A stretch of DNA of 64,000 nt from Plantago major (lineage: Eukaryota > Streptophyta > Magnoliopsida > Lamiales > Plantaginaceae): NCBI GenBank assembly GCA_026545765.1, contig CM048840.1, positions 85,092,877 through 85,156,876 on the forward strand, read 5' to 3'. This document shows, piece after piece, positions 9,204 to 21,917 of this stretch (position 1 is the first letter of the stretch; each line of letters begins with the position of its first letter). A program made the translations under genes and the position numbers. Under the pieces are notes generated by a model. The model worked only from the letters and a program-made list of their open reading frames with translations, had not been told where the DNA came from and did no database searches.

Positions 9204-12200
9204 TTTTTTTTTTTTTGGAACGATAGAACTTGTCTTATTACTCCAAAAACAGTGTATGTACATTTAAAGGCTGATAAACTCCAAGCCCAAAACTAGTCAA
9301 TAACAAATAAACTCCGAAAACAAATTAAACATCTATGAAAGTCGAAATTAAATCCCGCGCCTTTCTGTTCCTGCATCTGAGTCGGACAGTCTGGATAATA
9401 GCTCGGATTACTTCTTGTAGTACCCACGGCTTTTGTTTGAATAGTAAATCATTCCGAGCCATCCATGTGTGATAAATAGTCTCTGCCATCACTGCTCTGA
9501 AAACGTAAGCTGTGCTTCCCTTCCCTTTCGCGCAAGTGCTCCACCACCCCACGAGTTGTTGCCAGGTGTTCAGTCGGGGGTGGTTTGCATGCATCCAAGT
9601 CAAGACTTCTCTCATGATCGCGTAAGTAACAGGGCATTGAAAGAACAAATGCTCTATGGATTCATCCTGATTACAGAATGCACACTTTCCATCCGTCTCT
9701 ACTCCAAAACATGCCAGTCGATCCTTTGTAGCCAGCCGTTTATGCAGTGCCATCCATAGAATAAATCTCGCCTTCGGCCTAGCTGGGTTTCTAATGATCA
9801 GATCACACCATGCCACCTTTTCCTGTCGACCCCTAAACACGCCGTACAACTTCCGAACAAAGAATCGATGCGCCCCAAGTTGTTCCAGCCATTCCGTTTT
9901 GTCTTGAATGTACTCCCGTAGCTGTAACATTGCCTTGATGGTTACAGAACTGCATAATGGGGCCGTCCATTCCTCTACCAATTGAGTTTTAATGTAGTAG
10001 CTATGGATCCATCGTACCCACAGCGAGTCAGCCTTTGTTTGGATCTTCCAAAGGAGTTTGCAAATAAGCGCTTTATTCCATTCTGGTAGTGAGATAATGT
10101 TCAAACCTCCACAACTACGAGGGGCACAGACCTGGTCCCAAGATATCAAGGCCTTTCGGTAATTACCATCTTTGCCACTCCAGAGGAAGCTTCGACAAAT
10201 GCGTTGAATATGCTCCAGAATCATCTTCGGAAACGGGAATACTTGTAGCCAATACGCTGTGATTGAAGTCACAACACTACGGATAAGTTGCTCGCGCCCT
10301 GCATAACTCAGAAGTCGTGTAGACCAATGTGAGATCCTTTTCAGAATCCGCTCAAGTAGCGGTTGGAATTGGGCCGCCGACAGCCTACGGTGTGACAAAG
10401 GTACCCCCAAGTAGCGAATGGGTAGGCTGCCAGTCCCGAATCCAGTGGAATTCGTAATGTCTGCTTTCTTCGCCACTCCTCCATAGAACACATTTGTCTT
10501 CATCATATTCTCCCTTAACCCCGTGGCCTCCGAGAATACTCGAAATTGTCCCATCATTAACTGTACCGAGCTTACATCCCCACGCATGAAAAGCATAAGA
10601 TCATCTGCGAAACACAGGTTGGTAATACGGAGCCTCTCACACTTCGGGTGGAAGTTAAAATTTGGCATAGTAGTAAGTTTCTGTAAGCAACGGTGTAAAT
10701 ATTCCATAACAATCACAAATAAGTAGGGAGATAGTGGATCACCCTGTCTCAGCCCCCTCTTTGCTTTCAGGAGTGGCGACGGCACACCATTAATCGAGTA
10801 CACAGAAACCGAGCTCACGCATACCATTATCCAACGCACGAACTGGTCTGGCAATCCCAGTTCTCGCATAATTGCCTCCAAAGCTCCCCATTCCACTGTA
10901 TCGTATGCCTTGTGTAAGTCCATCTGAATCATACATCTAGGTGAAATGCCCTTCCTTCCATAGCCCTTCACTAGTTCCTGCGCCAGTAAGATATTGTCCT
11001 GGATGACCTTTCCTGGCAAAAAAGCAGATTGGCTATCATCCACTATGCTGTTAATCACCATTCCCAACCGAGTCGTCAGGATCTTTGAAATAATCTTATA
11101 GACTGTAGTACAACATGCAATTGGTCTCATATCCTTTACTTTGACTGCAGCAGGGGTCTTCGGGATCAAAGTAATCAGGGTGCAGTTCAACGCTGGAAAG
11201 ATCGAAGATGTGCTAAAGAAATCAAGCACAGCATCATAGACATCCCTCCCAACCGTCGACCATGCTTTCTTGAAGAAGTAAGCATTGAAACCATCAATTC
11301 CTGGAGCTTTTAGGTCTCCAATATCCTTCAAGGCAGCATCTATCTCAGGACGCGTGACCGGTCGAATCAACCACGCTCTATCCTCATAACTCATACGTCT
11401 TCCTATCCGTATAGCTTCAATGTCAATTCCCCCACGCCGAGAGGCGGCAGTCCCTACCAGATTCGAGTAGAAATTGAGGATTTCCGCCTCGATTTCAGCA
11501 TTTGTCTCAAGTACAGCTCCCAACTCCGTTTCTAGCTTATGCAATCCAGTCCTCTTGTTCTTTTCCCTCACCTGTGCATGGAAGAATGAGGAATTTCCAT
11601 CACCCAATTGGATCCAATCAATCTTTGCTTTTTGTCGTACTATCTGTTCCTCAATTTCGATCCACTTTTCTAATTCAATGGTATCTTCTCGGACCTGACG
11701 AATTAAGGCAGGATTGACTCGATCCTGTCTGAGAGCGGCCTGGTGCCCCTGTAATGTATCCCGTATCTGTGCAATGATCCGATCCGCACCCCTCAGTTGA
11801 CGGCTAAGTCCCCTCATAACCGGCTGCAATTTTTTAAGCTTAGCCCACAGATTCTTTTGCGGATTCCTGGCTGCTCGTCCCCTCCAGGAATCCGCCACCG
11901 CTTCGGAAAAGCCCGAGCAGCGTGTTGTGCAATTAATAAATCGGAAACATGGCCTCCTACTCCGCTGAAGTATATAATTCCGTATTATAAGGGGGGAATG
12001 GTCTGATAAGCCAGGCGTTAACACTTCAATGTCAGCAGCTGGATTAGCCTGAAACCATGCCGCATTCCCAAGTGCTCTGTCAATCCGAGAATATATAATA
12101 CCATGTTCATGCTTGTTTGACCAAGTGAAGTGTTCACCTATCATGTGAACTTCAAACAACCCCACCTCATCCATAAGTTCCACCAAGTCCCGGAACTCAT

Positions 12201-14156
12201 GCTCAACTACCGGGTTTCCGTAATGCGATCCCCATAATCAAGTACATTGTTATAATCTCCGAAGCAAACCCAAGGCTCATTGATACCCCCAGCAAGTTCT
12301 CGAATATCCTGCCACAAATGGATCCGATCCAAAAGTTGGTTGTGGGCATATATAAAGGTGATGAATCCTCTATCTACCCCATCCGCATCATACCACCGAC
12401 AGTGCAGGAGCTGATCCGTACAACTAATAAAAGTAACTAGGACACGATTCGGGTCCCACAACACCCAAATACGCCCAAGAAAATGAGCATCATAATTATC
12501 GAAGTAATTCCATCTGTTACCCAATCGTTTGCGAATCCTGTCCTTGTTTTCCTTTTTGACTCTAGTTTCTATTAGGCCTGCTATACTGATATTCAGATCC
12601 AGGAGACGGGAGCCAATCTCCTTATGCTTAGCAGCCTTATTTAGCCCCCTAACATTCCAGGCTAACATCAGTCCCGGTTCTGGTTCACGCCGGAACCAGA
12701 ACCAATCTCAAGTGGTGTAAAACCATTACGTAGAGCTACAACATCCTCAGTCTCTTTGCTAGCTTGTGTTCTTGGGGATCCATGTTGCCCCCTCGCAGGG
12801 AGCCAACCCTGTGAATCCCCCTCCTGACGGGATCGTCCCGTATCAGTTCGGGTTCCCGTAGCATCCGGAGTAGTACTCACCGTGTGGGACTTACGAGGGG
12901 ACTGTATATTCACAGTTTTTGGAGCCACCACTGGCTGTTTGTCCTTAACCACCCATGCTCGCTCAACTCCCCTTCCTCTAGCAACCTGTTGCCCAAGATC
13001 ATGTCGATTTCCCCTTGGCTCAGTCAGTTGACGTGTCCCTTGCGCCATCCGGGCAGCCCCGTCCCTGTCGCACGAGTGCCCCGTGGTCTGGCACTTGTGG
13101 CAGAACAACGGTGTCCATTCGTACTCGACAGCCTGTTTTATTGCATTCCCTTGACGGTCCTTGATCATAATAAATTTCCGGAGTTCCTGTGTGATGTCAA
13201 CCTCAATCAAGATTCGCGCGTATGACACACGCAATTTCTTTGCCGTGCATTCATCTGTAAACAAAGGAGCACCAACAACACTAGCAATCTTACTCAAACT
13301 CTTTTGTCCCCACAGATACAATGGAAGTTGGGGAAATTTCACCCAAATTTGTGCAACCTTTAACATATCCTCCTTCAGATCAAAAGTCCTAGTCCAGGGG
13401 CGTAAATTCATAGGTCGTCCATAGATATAGTAGGGTCCCCCATTCTCAACCGAATCTTTGTCCTTTGCCGAATGAAATCGAATTATGAAGTACCCATCCT
13501 CGTTGTAATATAGCTCAGGTAAGGCGATGGCTGTCCAAACTTTGATCATGAAGTTTTTCACCGCATTCATTGAGAGTGAATTGTCAGCAACATACATAAT
13601 TAGTGAATTTTTCCAGTAATCAAGCTCCGATTCAATGTCTTCATCCTCTATCTCCACAACTAGCTCACCATCCAATACGGTGGATTGTAGGGATAGTCGA
13701 TCCCGGTCGGAAATCTATTCCCACGTATGATGTCAACCCAAGCAATAGATCCGAAGCCACATTCGTGTTGATTCTAATCCATTCATCTCCTTTTCTGCTC
13801 GACTTGATCAATTTTTCCAAGTTACGGTCCAGATTTTGGTGTTCAGTTGCTTGTGTATCGATTGATCCTTGACATCAAGATCAATTCCCTTCCACCGCTT
13901 AACGAGTCGGAATCATCCGAGGTGGGTCGGCTCTCACCGGCGAGGACGGTGGAGACAAAGCGGTGCAGGGAAACTGGATTAATCGATTCAGCAGACATTC
14001 CCAAGATCTCACTCGTCGTCGAAGGAGCAGAGGGAGGGGAGGAGGACACGGTGGTTTCCAAAGTTTTACGTGGACGACCCACCGGCCTCTTCAACGCCGA
14101 ATCCACCGGCGCCGTCGCTTTCTTCTTCTTTGGCATCTCTCCCTCGCTCAGATCTG
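9204..14156 (-). mobile_element. L1-type LINE retrotransposon, nearly full length
   Basis: The element lies on the minus strand. Its poly(A) tail appears as 13 T at 9,204-9,216, and its 5' end is near 14,156. The 11-bp target site duplication TTATCAAATTT is present at 9,196-9,206 and 14,157-14,167 (partly shared with the tail). It holds a DUF4283/zinc knuckle ORF1 and an ORF2 with AP-type endonuclease, reverse transcriptase and zf-RVT. An exact target duplication, an unbroken tail and few lesions suggest a fairly young insertion. It landed at the edge of the displaced host-gene block. Confidence 0.93.
9325..12668 (-). pseudogene. LINE ORF2: endonuclease, reverse transcriptase, zf-RVT
   Basis: ORF2 begins at 12,668, overlapping the end of ORF1 by one base (MLAWNVRGLNKA, then the catalytic LIETRV and CFGDYNNVLDYGDR of the endonuclease). 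Near 12,200 a single frame shift divides it; the other frame carries on with NPVVEHEFRDLVELMDE and holds the rest as a 953-residue open frame: the endonuclease end SDHSPLII, reverse transcriptase motifs MDLHKAYDTVEW, GLRQGDPLSPYLF and FADDLMLF, and a C-terminal zf-RVT region with CAFCNQDESIEHLFFQC. No RNase H domain follows, which is common in this type. In a live element ORF2 nicks the target and copies the RNA at the nick. One lesion is obvious; otherwise the protein looks whole. Confidence 0.9.
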
Positions 14157-14163
14157 TTATCAA
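12668..14163 (-). pseudogene. LINE ORF1: AT-hook N-terminus, DUF4283, zinc knuckle
   Basis: The N-terminal part (14,163 down to 13,843) starts MITDLSEGEMPKKKK and carries an AT-hook-like KRPVGRPRK, then Ser-rich sequence. A frame change lies between 13,843 and 13,675. The main 335-residue part (13,675 down to 12,668) has a DUF4283 region (RFHSAKDKDSVENGGPYYIYG, WVKFPQLPLYLW) and a knuckle of the CxxCxxxxGHxC type (FCHKCQTTGHSC). A Gly/Arg/Gln-rich tail follows. ORF1 proteins of this type bind the element RNA. The terminal ATG at 14,163 falls inside the target duplication, so the true start may be the next Met (MPKKKK). Confidence 0.75.
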
Positions 14164-14167
14164 ATTT

Positions 14168-14300
14168 GAGTTGACCTATGCATCAAATATTAGTAAATTA
14201 TAAACTATTTATTTTTTGAGGGAATTTGCCACATCAACTTTTACATACGTGGCATAGTTCTCCTTTCATCTATACCATCAATTTTATCACACATATGTAT

Positions 14301-14370
<70 letters not shown>

Positions 14371-14483
14371 CCTATGCATCAAATATTAGTAAATTATAAA
14401 CTATTTATTTTTTGAGGGAATTTGCCACATCAACTTTTACATACGTGGCATAGCTCTCCTTTCATCTATACCATCACTTTTAT

Positions 14484-14558
<75 letters not shown>
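14168..14558. repeat. Tandem duplication of about 196 bp with TG and TA microsatellites
   Basis: The segment starting TGACCTATGCATCAAATA occurs at 14,172 and again at 14,368. It runs about 130 bp to TATCACACATAT in each copy. The first copy is followed by (TG)n and (TA)n (about 14,305-14,368), the second by a pure (TA)n of about 72 bp (14,487-14,558). Few differences separate the copies, so the duplication is recent. The second TA run is the left border of the virus-fossil cluster. Confidence 0.85.
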
Positions 14559-14561
<3 letters not shown>

Positions 14562-15076
14562 AAATCACTTTTTACTGTAGCAATGAAGAAAATAACCAGA
14601 ATTATACCTGAGATAACTCTGAATTTAACTCTGACTTGAAATTTGATCGGATTACAACTCTGAACTTTGAAATTTGATCAGATTACAGGAATCTGAATAT
14701 TGCTAAGCTAATATTTTTGGGTGAAATTTTTACAAATACATAGAAGAATCTGGAAGAATATAATACAAAGAAAAAACTATCTGAATACATTTTTGCTCTG
14801 GGATTTCTTTTGTTCTTCGCGTTTTTTCTTCTGCCTTCTTTGTTGCTGATTGTTGCCATAATATAGGGAGAGTCTCTTCCTACTGTGCGGATTTGAAATT
14901 GTTGAATTCACATCCGGATGACTCTTTGGGAAAAGTTGATTGCAGTTTGTCGGGAATCTTGCTTTGTGCTGATTTTTCTTTGATTGAACAGTCTGTCGGG
15001 AACAGTCTGTCGGGATTTTGCCTTTCACTTTATCTTTCTTTTCTTTAATTGAGCAGTTTGTCGGGAATCTATCTTG

Positions 15077-16510
15077 TCACTTTCTCTTGTTTTTACCTCT
15101 TTGTATGGGAGTAAAAATCCCATAACAATCATCTTCATTGTCTTGTTCAAAATTGACTGAGGAACTTGATTCTTCATCTTCACTTGCAGTTTGTAGAATT
15201 GCTTTCATCTCATCCAATGAGCTTACTTGTGCTAATCTTGTTTGAATGGTATTTTTCATCATCATGAATTCTTCATTTTGTTGAACCTTTTCTGGGGAGA
15301 CAATTTGCTTGCTAAACTTTGGATGAAGTTTGAACCATTCCGATATGCTGTCCAGTTCCAATGGACTGGTGTCCATTTTGTTCCACCATTTAACTTCTGC
15401 TTCTTTTGTTAACCAATATAAATTGGTATTTTCATCATACCAAACATTTTGTAGGATTCTCAAAATCCAAGTTAAATTGAATTCTTTGTAAAATTTGATC
15501 ATCAGGGGGTATTTGTGAGAACAACTTTATTTTTTGTACCTATCCGAAAAGTACTCAAATGATTTTTGAACTTTGTGGGGGAACATTTCTGGTAATGGTC
15601 CAAAATCATGCCACCATGCAAGAAACCAGTTAGGAAGTTCTTCTGGAGGTGGTAGAGTTTTTCCCATTAAAAAGAAATATGACATGGAGTTGACTGCATT
15701 TTGTTTGTAGAGGAATTTTGTCCAAGCTTGTATGTAATCAAAATAATTACAAATAAGATGGGGTTTTATCTCTCTCAGAGTATAAGGGTTTCCCCAATCG
15801 GCTAAACTAATAACTTTGTTGATGAAAATTTTTCGATAACCAATGGCTGATGAGGTATCTGGATGGTTTTTTGGAACTTTGTTTTGAACATGAAGAGAAT
15901 TTGTTTGGACTAAGATGTCCTCATAATATTGTTGTGGTTTCTGATGATTTTCATAGATCCTGCAAAATTTGTCGTCTAAGATAAATTGTGAAATGTTAGC
16001 ACCTTGTTCTGCAAATTGTGAGGCATTATCATTATCTAATTGTTTTGGAAAATTTTCTGGAAACCAGTCATCTTCAATGACACATTCTTTGTGAAAGTGT
16101 CCTGTGCTTAAATAGGGACAATCTGGCTGGTCATCTCTATTTGAAATTTGGGACTTGGTTTGTGTCAAAGTTTGTTGGGACTTAGTTTGTGTCAAAGTTT
16201 GTTTGTAGGTAGGTAATGTGGCTAATTTTGAATGCAGTGGTGGAAATTGTTCAGGCTTAGGATATGGTGTTAATGCTATTTTGCTAAGAGGTTGAAATTT
16301 GTTGGCAATCTGCAGAGATGTCTGTTGCCTTGTTTGTGGAATATTTTGTAATGGTTTTGGTGACAAAGTTTGTTCAGGCTTACTCTGTGCATATTGTGCT
16401 AAATTTACCATTGGTCTTTTCCCGGAACTTGTGCTCGCTGCTGCCAATGGTACTAACCTTCTTTCTTCCATCCCTGGAGAAATTCTCTTGTCAAATAATC
16501 TGGAATACAA
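15077..16510 (-). pseudogene. Fossil 1, downstream reading frame of unknown role
   Basis: This is the frame after the polymerase region. It has Gln/Thr/Pro-rich repeats (TLTQTKSQ occurs twice in a row near 16,170) followed by a conserved block with ELPNWFLAWWHDFGPLPE and SFEYFSDRYKK. A related block, EISNWFLNWWTYFGTTW, is in the second lineage, so it is a shared protein of both viruses. Its function is unknown to me; the position matches the extra frame of florendoviruses. Confidence 0.6.
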
Positions 16511-16570
16511 TTGTCAGTTCCTTTTATGAATTCTATATCAAAATCAAAAATGGATAAGATAGCTTGCCAT

Positions 16571-17750
16571 CTAGCAAATATTTGTTTTGATGCCAAATTT
16601 TACATCTTTTGTCAAAACTTCTTTTGCTGCTTTACAATCAATTTTAAGTAAAAAATTTTGGTTTAATAAATCATCTTGAAATTTGTTAATGCATAAGACT
16701 ATTGAGAGTATCTCTTTCTTAATAGTTGAATAATTTTGTTGTGCTCCTGATCTCCAAGTACCCGAATGATATCTAATAATTGTCTCTTTATTATCAATAA
16801 TTTGTTTAAGAATACCTCCATACCCTAATTCTGATGCATCTGTTTGCACAATCTTAAGAGTATTAGGGTGGCAAATGGTTAAACAGGGAAGAGTTTTGAC
16901 TTTTGTTTTTATTTCTCTAACTATCTCAGTATGTTTGTTTGACCAAATTGGCGGGTTCTTTTTCAGTCTTTCAAATAAGGGTTTGCAAACTTGTCTTAAA
17001 TTAGGGTAAAAATCCCCTACATAATTCAAAGCTCCAAGGAACCTTTGTAATTGGGTTTTATCTCTAATTTCATCTGGGAACTTATCTCCAAATTCTAAGG
17101 ACCGTTGGATGGGTATGATCGTACTTTCATGAATCTGATGTCCTAGAAACCTTATACTTACTTGGAACAATTTTATCTTTCTGGCAGAAACAACCAAACC
17201 ATTTTCTTTTATGACTTTTAAGAAAATATTTAGATGTTTCAATGTTGTTCTATGTCCGGCTATATACTAAAACATCATCTATGTAAACAATTGTAAAAGT
17301 AGTGTAAGGTGAATATATCATTCATAACTTTTTGAAATTCTGATGGAGCATTTTTTAATCCAAAAGGCATAACATTCCATTCAAATTGTCCAAATGGAAC
17401 TGTAAATGCTGTTTTGTACTTATCTTTTTCTGAAATTTGTATTTGCCAGAATCCTGACTTCATGTCAAATTTTGAAAATACCTTAGCATTATAAAGTCTC
17501 TTGAGTAAATCACGTTTATTTGGAATCGGATATCTAATCCATTTGAGAACTTTGTTCAATGGTTTGTAATTTATAACTAGTCTAGGAGTTCCTCGTTCAA
17601 GTTCAGCATTCTTTTGTACATAAAATGCAGAACATGACCATGGTGATTTGCTAGGCCTAATAATCTTCATTTTTAGTAATTCTGAAATTTCTTTCTTACA
17701 GTATTCTAATAATTCCTGGTTCATTTGTATAGGCCTTGCTCTAGTAGGAA
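16571..17750 (-). pseudogene. Fossil 1, reverse transcriptase and RNase H region
   Basis: Landmarks are IRPSKSPWSCSAFYV, PRLVINYKPLNKVLKWIRYP, FSKFDMKSGFWQIQI, FGLKNAPSEFQKVMNDIF, then RFLGHQIHESTI, QRFLGALNYVGDFYP and the RNase H part beginning IVQTDASELGYGGIL. These are the motifs of caulimovirid polymerase. The protease part lies upstream at about 17,900-18,400 and is poorly preserved. Confidence 0.85.
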
Positions 17751-18987
17751 TTTTATTTTCTTCAAAATCATTTTCATAGGGTAAAGTTACAATATGCTTT
17801 TTTCTTTCCCAAAAAGCTGTGGGAAACTCTGAACAAATTTCTTTTTCTATTTTCTTTTGATAAAGTAAAATTTGTTGCGGAAGAACTGGGCTTTAATTTT
17901 TCTTCAATTCTTTTATGTGAGTTCTTCTTTTAGATACATAATTTGTTTTTCTTTATTTTTTATTTTTTGAAAAATTCCAGTTTCTTGTAAAAGATTTACA
18001 TCTCTGGTTGTTACCGGATATTGGAATTGGAAAAGTATTTTCTTTCCTAGGACCGTAGTTCCTACACCTTGGTTATCTACGTAAGGAAATAACATTTGTA
18101 AGAATGGATTTCCTAAAATGACTTTTGTTCAAGTTTTTATTAAAACAAAACTTGCTCTAAACAAATTCCATCATTGCAAATGTGTGCATTTGAAAGTTTG
18201 TAATTTATTTTTAGGTTTGTTGCATCTGATTGATAACCTTTCTTTTGTTTTTTCAAAATATTTTGTGATTATCAGTCCTTCTTGTATGCAATTCATGTCT
18301 GCACTTGTCCATTAAAATTTGTTTCTAGGTAAATGTCCTATAACAATTTTAATTTTGACATACCATCTCGGTAGGTAATTTGTGATAGAGCATTTATGAA
18401 TGATTCTCCATTATTCTTATTTTCTTAATCATAAACTTCGTTGGTAATGCTTTCTTCTTTTAATTCATCTTTTAGTTTTAAAATTAAAATATCTTGTTTT
18501 ATTTCTTCATTTTCTTGCCTTAATTGCCGTATTTACTTTTACTTCCTTAATCTCGTTGAATATCATTGTGAGAGATCTTTGTTTGTTTTGTGGGATTGAA
18601 TGTTTTTATTACATCTTTGAAATCTGTTTTTTGTTTATTTGAAGTAGAAGTTTCTTGTCCTTTTTCTAAAATCATATCTTTTAATTTCTTTAGATAATTA
18701 TCTTTTGTTGAGGTCTTTGACCGATCAATCATTACAAATAATAACTCATATTGATTATGTTTTGATATTACTAGAAGTTTCTTACTACAATTGCAAACAC
18801 TTTTCCCATTTGGTCAGGAGACAGTAACACGAATCTTCTTCTTCTGAATAATCAGAAGTTTCATCATTATCTGATTGAATCTGATTAAATTGATAATCTT
18901 CTTTATCTGTTCCTATTCCTTCTTCATCAGAACTTATTTCAGAAATTATATTTAAAAGTCGATTTTTAATTGTTAATGCGTTCTAAA

Positions 18988-20077
18988 TTAATTCTTGTAT
19001 CTTTGCCTTACCTTGCAAGTGTTGGCATAATGTCCAGGTGTCTTACACTTGTGACATATTATTTTGTCTAGAGGGACTCTTTCTTTTTTATAAAATCTTT
19101 CTTTTTTCTTATAAAAATTGTTTTTATTATTTGGTTTGTAATCTTGCTTATTGACCTTTTTGTTGGAATATTTTCTTTTGTAAGTCTTTCTGTCATGGCT
19201 ATGAATTGGGGGTTTGATTTTATCAAAACCAAACTGTTCGCACCAGCTTCCCAATTCCTTTCTACTTACCATATTTTGTTTCTTTAACTGGGATTTTAAT
19301 TTTAAATCATTACAAATTTGTAATCCAGTCAGATTTATTTGATTTATAATTTCTCAAAGACATTGTTTCTATATTTCCATTGATGTTTTTAATTTTTTCT
19401 CTTACCTTTTCTGCAAATAACTTTGGTAATCCTGAAATAAATTTTTCTTTCCAATAATAATTATTCGGATCATCCCTTTCATAAATTTTTGTAAGGAAAA
19501 CATCTTTGTACCATTTGAAATCCTGAAGCTTTCTACATTTTAGATTTTGTAAAATCTCAGTATTTCTTTCACTATACCAATTAGGATCACCAACAAAATG
19601 AAGTAAAATTGTGTAAACGAGGGAAGTAACTGCTACAGAAATTTGTCTATCATTATCATCTAGAATTGGTATTCCATTGTCATCTTGTTTAATACTGTCT
19701 AGTATTACATTTTGTTCTAATGGTGTAAGAGAGTTATCCCACCATCCTTTTAATTGTCCATTAAATCCTAAAATTAAAGTTTTTGCACAATCAACTTGAT
19801 CCATTCTATTTCCATATATGTTTGATATGACTACCATTTCTTGACAAGTTTTTATAATCTGATATTCTGCTAACCCATCTATATTCCACTCGTAAACTGT
19901 TGACCCATTAAAAGTCCTTTGAGTATGTGTTTCTTCTAATTGGATGTCTGGGGGAGTGGGTCTAGGATAGAAATTTTTGTGTTCTACAGGAAAAATATGA
20001 TTACTATCTTCAGACTCATCACCTGAATGGACATTTTCTAACGATTTTTTTAAAGTATTTAATTTTTCTAAATTCAA
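18988..20077 (-). pseudogene. Fossil 1, coat protein region with zinc knuckle
   Basis: The coat protein core has LILGFNGQLKGWWDNSLT and YERDDPNNYYWKEKFISGLP, followed by a Lys-rich stretch and a CCHC knuckle (CHKCKTPGHYANTC) near 19,010-19,060. This is the caulimovirid nucleocapsid arrangement. An acidic segment and a coiled coil follow toward 18,500. Confidence 0.85.
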
Positions 20078-20458
20078 ATCTCCTAACTTAGAATTTATTT
20101 CAAGAATCTACATTTGATTAACTTAGGTTTATACTCATTGATTTTAAAAGGAAATCGTATGTCTTATCCGTGAGGTATGTTCTTTACTTGAGGATGCTAA
20201 ATTTGTCTCATTGGGGATTGGCTACCTAATTTTTTTCTATACTATCTTCTATTCTTTCTAATTGTTTTCTTAGACAATGTAAACTTATATTAGTGTAATT
20301 CCTTTGTTTCATTCCTGACTCATCTTCTTTGTTGTCAGTAAGGACTGGTGTACAATCTATGACATCTGCTAAAACCTTTGTTCTTACAGGCTCTAAAGGT
20401 GGAAATTCATGCGAGACACTTGAGCCATCTTTCTTTGTAAAATAAGATTTTGTTTTGG

Positions 20459-21757
20459 TTAAAACTGAAAGTTTATCATACTTTTGAAAAAAATAAGTAA
20501 AAAATGGTATATGATTTTGTGTAGTAACCATAAATTCATACCAAGCTTTCTTATGATACTCCTTTGTTTTTCAGAGAATGTTTCCATGAACCATTTTCTT
20601 TCTTGTTTGTTTTCGTCACTCATAAATTTTTTTTTTATCAAACTTTTATCTATACAAAATTCTTTTGTCAAAACGTATATGCTTGAAAGATTTGGTGAAG
20701 TTGATTTATCCTCTTCTTGTTGTTCTAAATCATTTGTGTTATCACTAAAACCTTGTGAAGTATAAACTGGTTGGGCAACATTTTTATGTGTTCTAACTCC
20801 TTGAAAATTATGTCTATCTCTTTCAAAAATACTAAAAGAATTTCTATGGGAATTACTCCGAGATAAATTTTCACTATTTCTCTGTGAGCTATAATCTCTG
20901 AATGACATAGAACCTTGTCTGTTAAATCTTATACTAACCCCTCCATCTGGGTGGTCTACTATATTTTCTATTTCAGTATTTTCTATTGGTTGGGATCTTG
21001 GTATTGTTCCAGAAGGAAGCAACCAAGTTTCAGCAAGATTAACATTTTTCCATTCTATAGTCTTAGGGATTGTAAGATTAGACTTTGACTTATTAATTTC
21101 CCAAAAGATAGCTTGTCCAGAAGGTTTTTCATAATGTACTGCCTTGACATTTAACCCCGTATTCATAACTTTGTAATGTATTCTATAAAATATTTCATAT
21201 ATATGAGAACCATGCTTCATTTTGTAATTATGAGTTTTTACATTTAAAGTAAGAATGTCTAAAATATGTGGGTCAGTCAGGGATATGGTAAAATTTGGAT
21301 AACAATTAAAATAAATTGGTCCATTACAAAGACTTGTTTCAATTAATCCTAAAAGGGAATCTTGAAAATCAAAATGTCTAGCATCTCTAAGTGCAACAAA
21401 AATGCTAGTATCTAATCCTTCTCTTGTTAAAGGTTTAATAGCAATTTGTACAAGACCTATATGTAAGAATTTGTATCCACTGGTTATATGCTTTCTAATT
21501 GACTTTTTAGTGAATAAATGTAAAGTTTGTTGATCACTTACTAAAGGAAGAACTTGTTCTTCTGTCTTTATAGTATAAGCTGATCTGAAGTCTAATATGC
21601 TCTGTTTATATATTGTACTTTTATCTACGTTTGGTGGTTTCCAATTGAACAAATCTTTATCTTCCCAAGTATTTTCAATAGTAGATACTACATTTTCATT
21701 AGTATCTGGTACAGATGATGAGGCAAAAGCCATATTGTTCCCAAAAAGCTTATTCAT
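20459..21757 (-). pseudogene. Fossil 1, movement protein region (30K family)
   Basis: The frame from 21,757 begins MNKLFGNNMAFASS. It has the 30K-type core (FLHIGLVQIAIKPLTREGLD, FVALRDARHFDFQDSLLGLI, GPIYFNCYPNFTISL), followed by a Ser/Arg/Asn-rich linker (VDHPDGGVSIRFNRQ). Such proteins open plasmodesmata for virus movement. The core part (20,960-21,757) occurs only in this arm and forms the loop of the inverted repeat. Confidence 0.8.
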
Positions 21758-21904
21758 TAATCTTACTGGCTTGATTTCGTAAAAGCTAATTCAGACATCG
21801 TCTTACACACCTATCCAAGGAATTAAATGCGTGTCTACCAGAATTAAAACTTACTACAAAATCAAGTTTGTTTAATTAACTAATACTCTCCCCGGGAACT
21901 TTAT

Positions 21905-21917
21905 GGCTCTGATACCA
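21905..21917 (-). promoter_or_regulatory. Fossil 1 primer binding site (initiator tRNA-Met)
   Basis: On the minus strand the sequence is TGGTATCAGAGCC, complementary to the 3' end of plant initiator tRNA-Met, the minus-strand DNA primer of all caulimovirids. It marks the conventional genome start. Directly to its right is a 16-bp unit, CATTTGGGTCAGGTAG, repeated head to tail at 21,916-21,931 and 21,932-21,947. This is the junction with the opposite copy. Confidence 0.85.

Larger units (their letters stand above)
14559..21917 (-). mobile_element. Endogenous caulimovirid fossil 1, minus-strand copy (Florendovirus-like)
   Basis: A nearly whole virus genome copy is read right to left: primer binding site, leader, movement protein, coat protein with zinc knuckle, protease/reverse transcriptase/RNase H, a downstream frame of unknown role, and a terminal noncoding part ending in (TA)n. 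The order and separate downstream frame fit the genus Florendovirus as I know it, so genus confidence is moderate and family confidence high. It is a broken fossil, with roughly ten breaks. From 14,559 to 20,960 it is the reverse complement of 21,944-28,376 with only a few percent difference, so the two arms derive from closely related molecules or one duplication. Confidence 0.9.

Noticed and set aside
9469-13424. Plus-strand open frames across the LINE
   Set aside because: They are shadows of the minus-strand LINE ORFs and show no family motifs.
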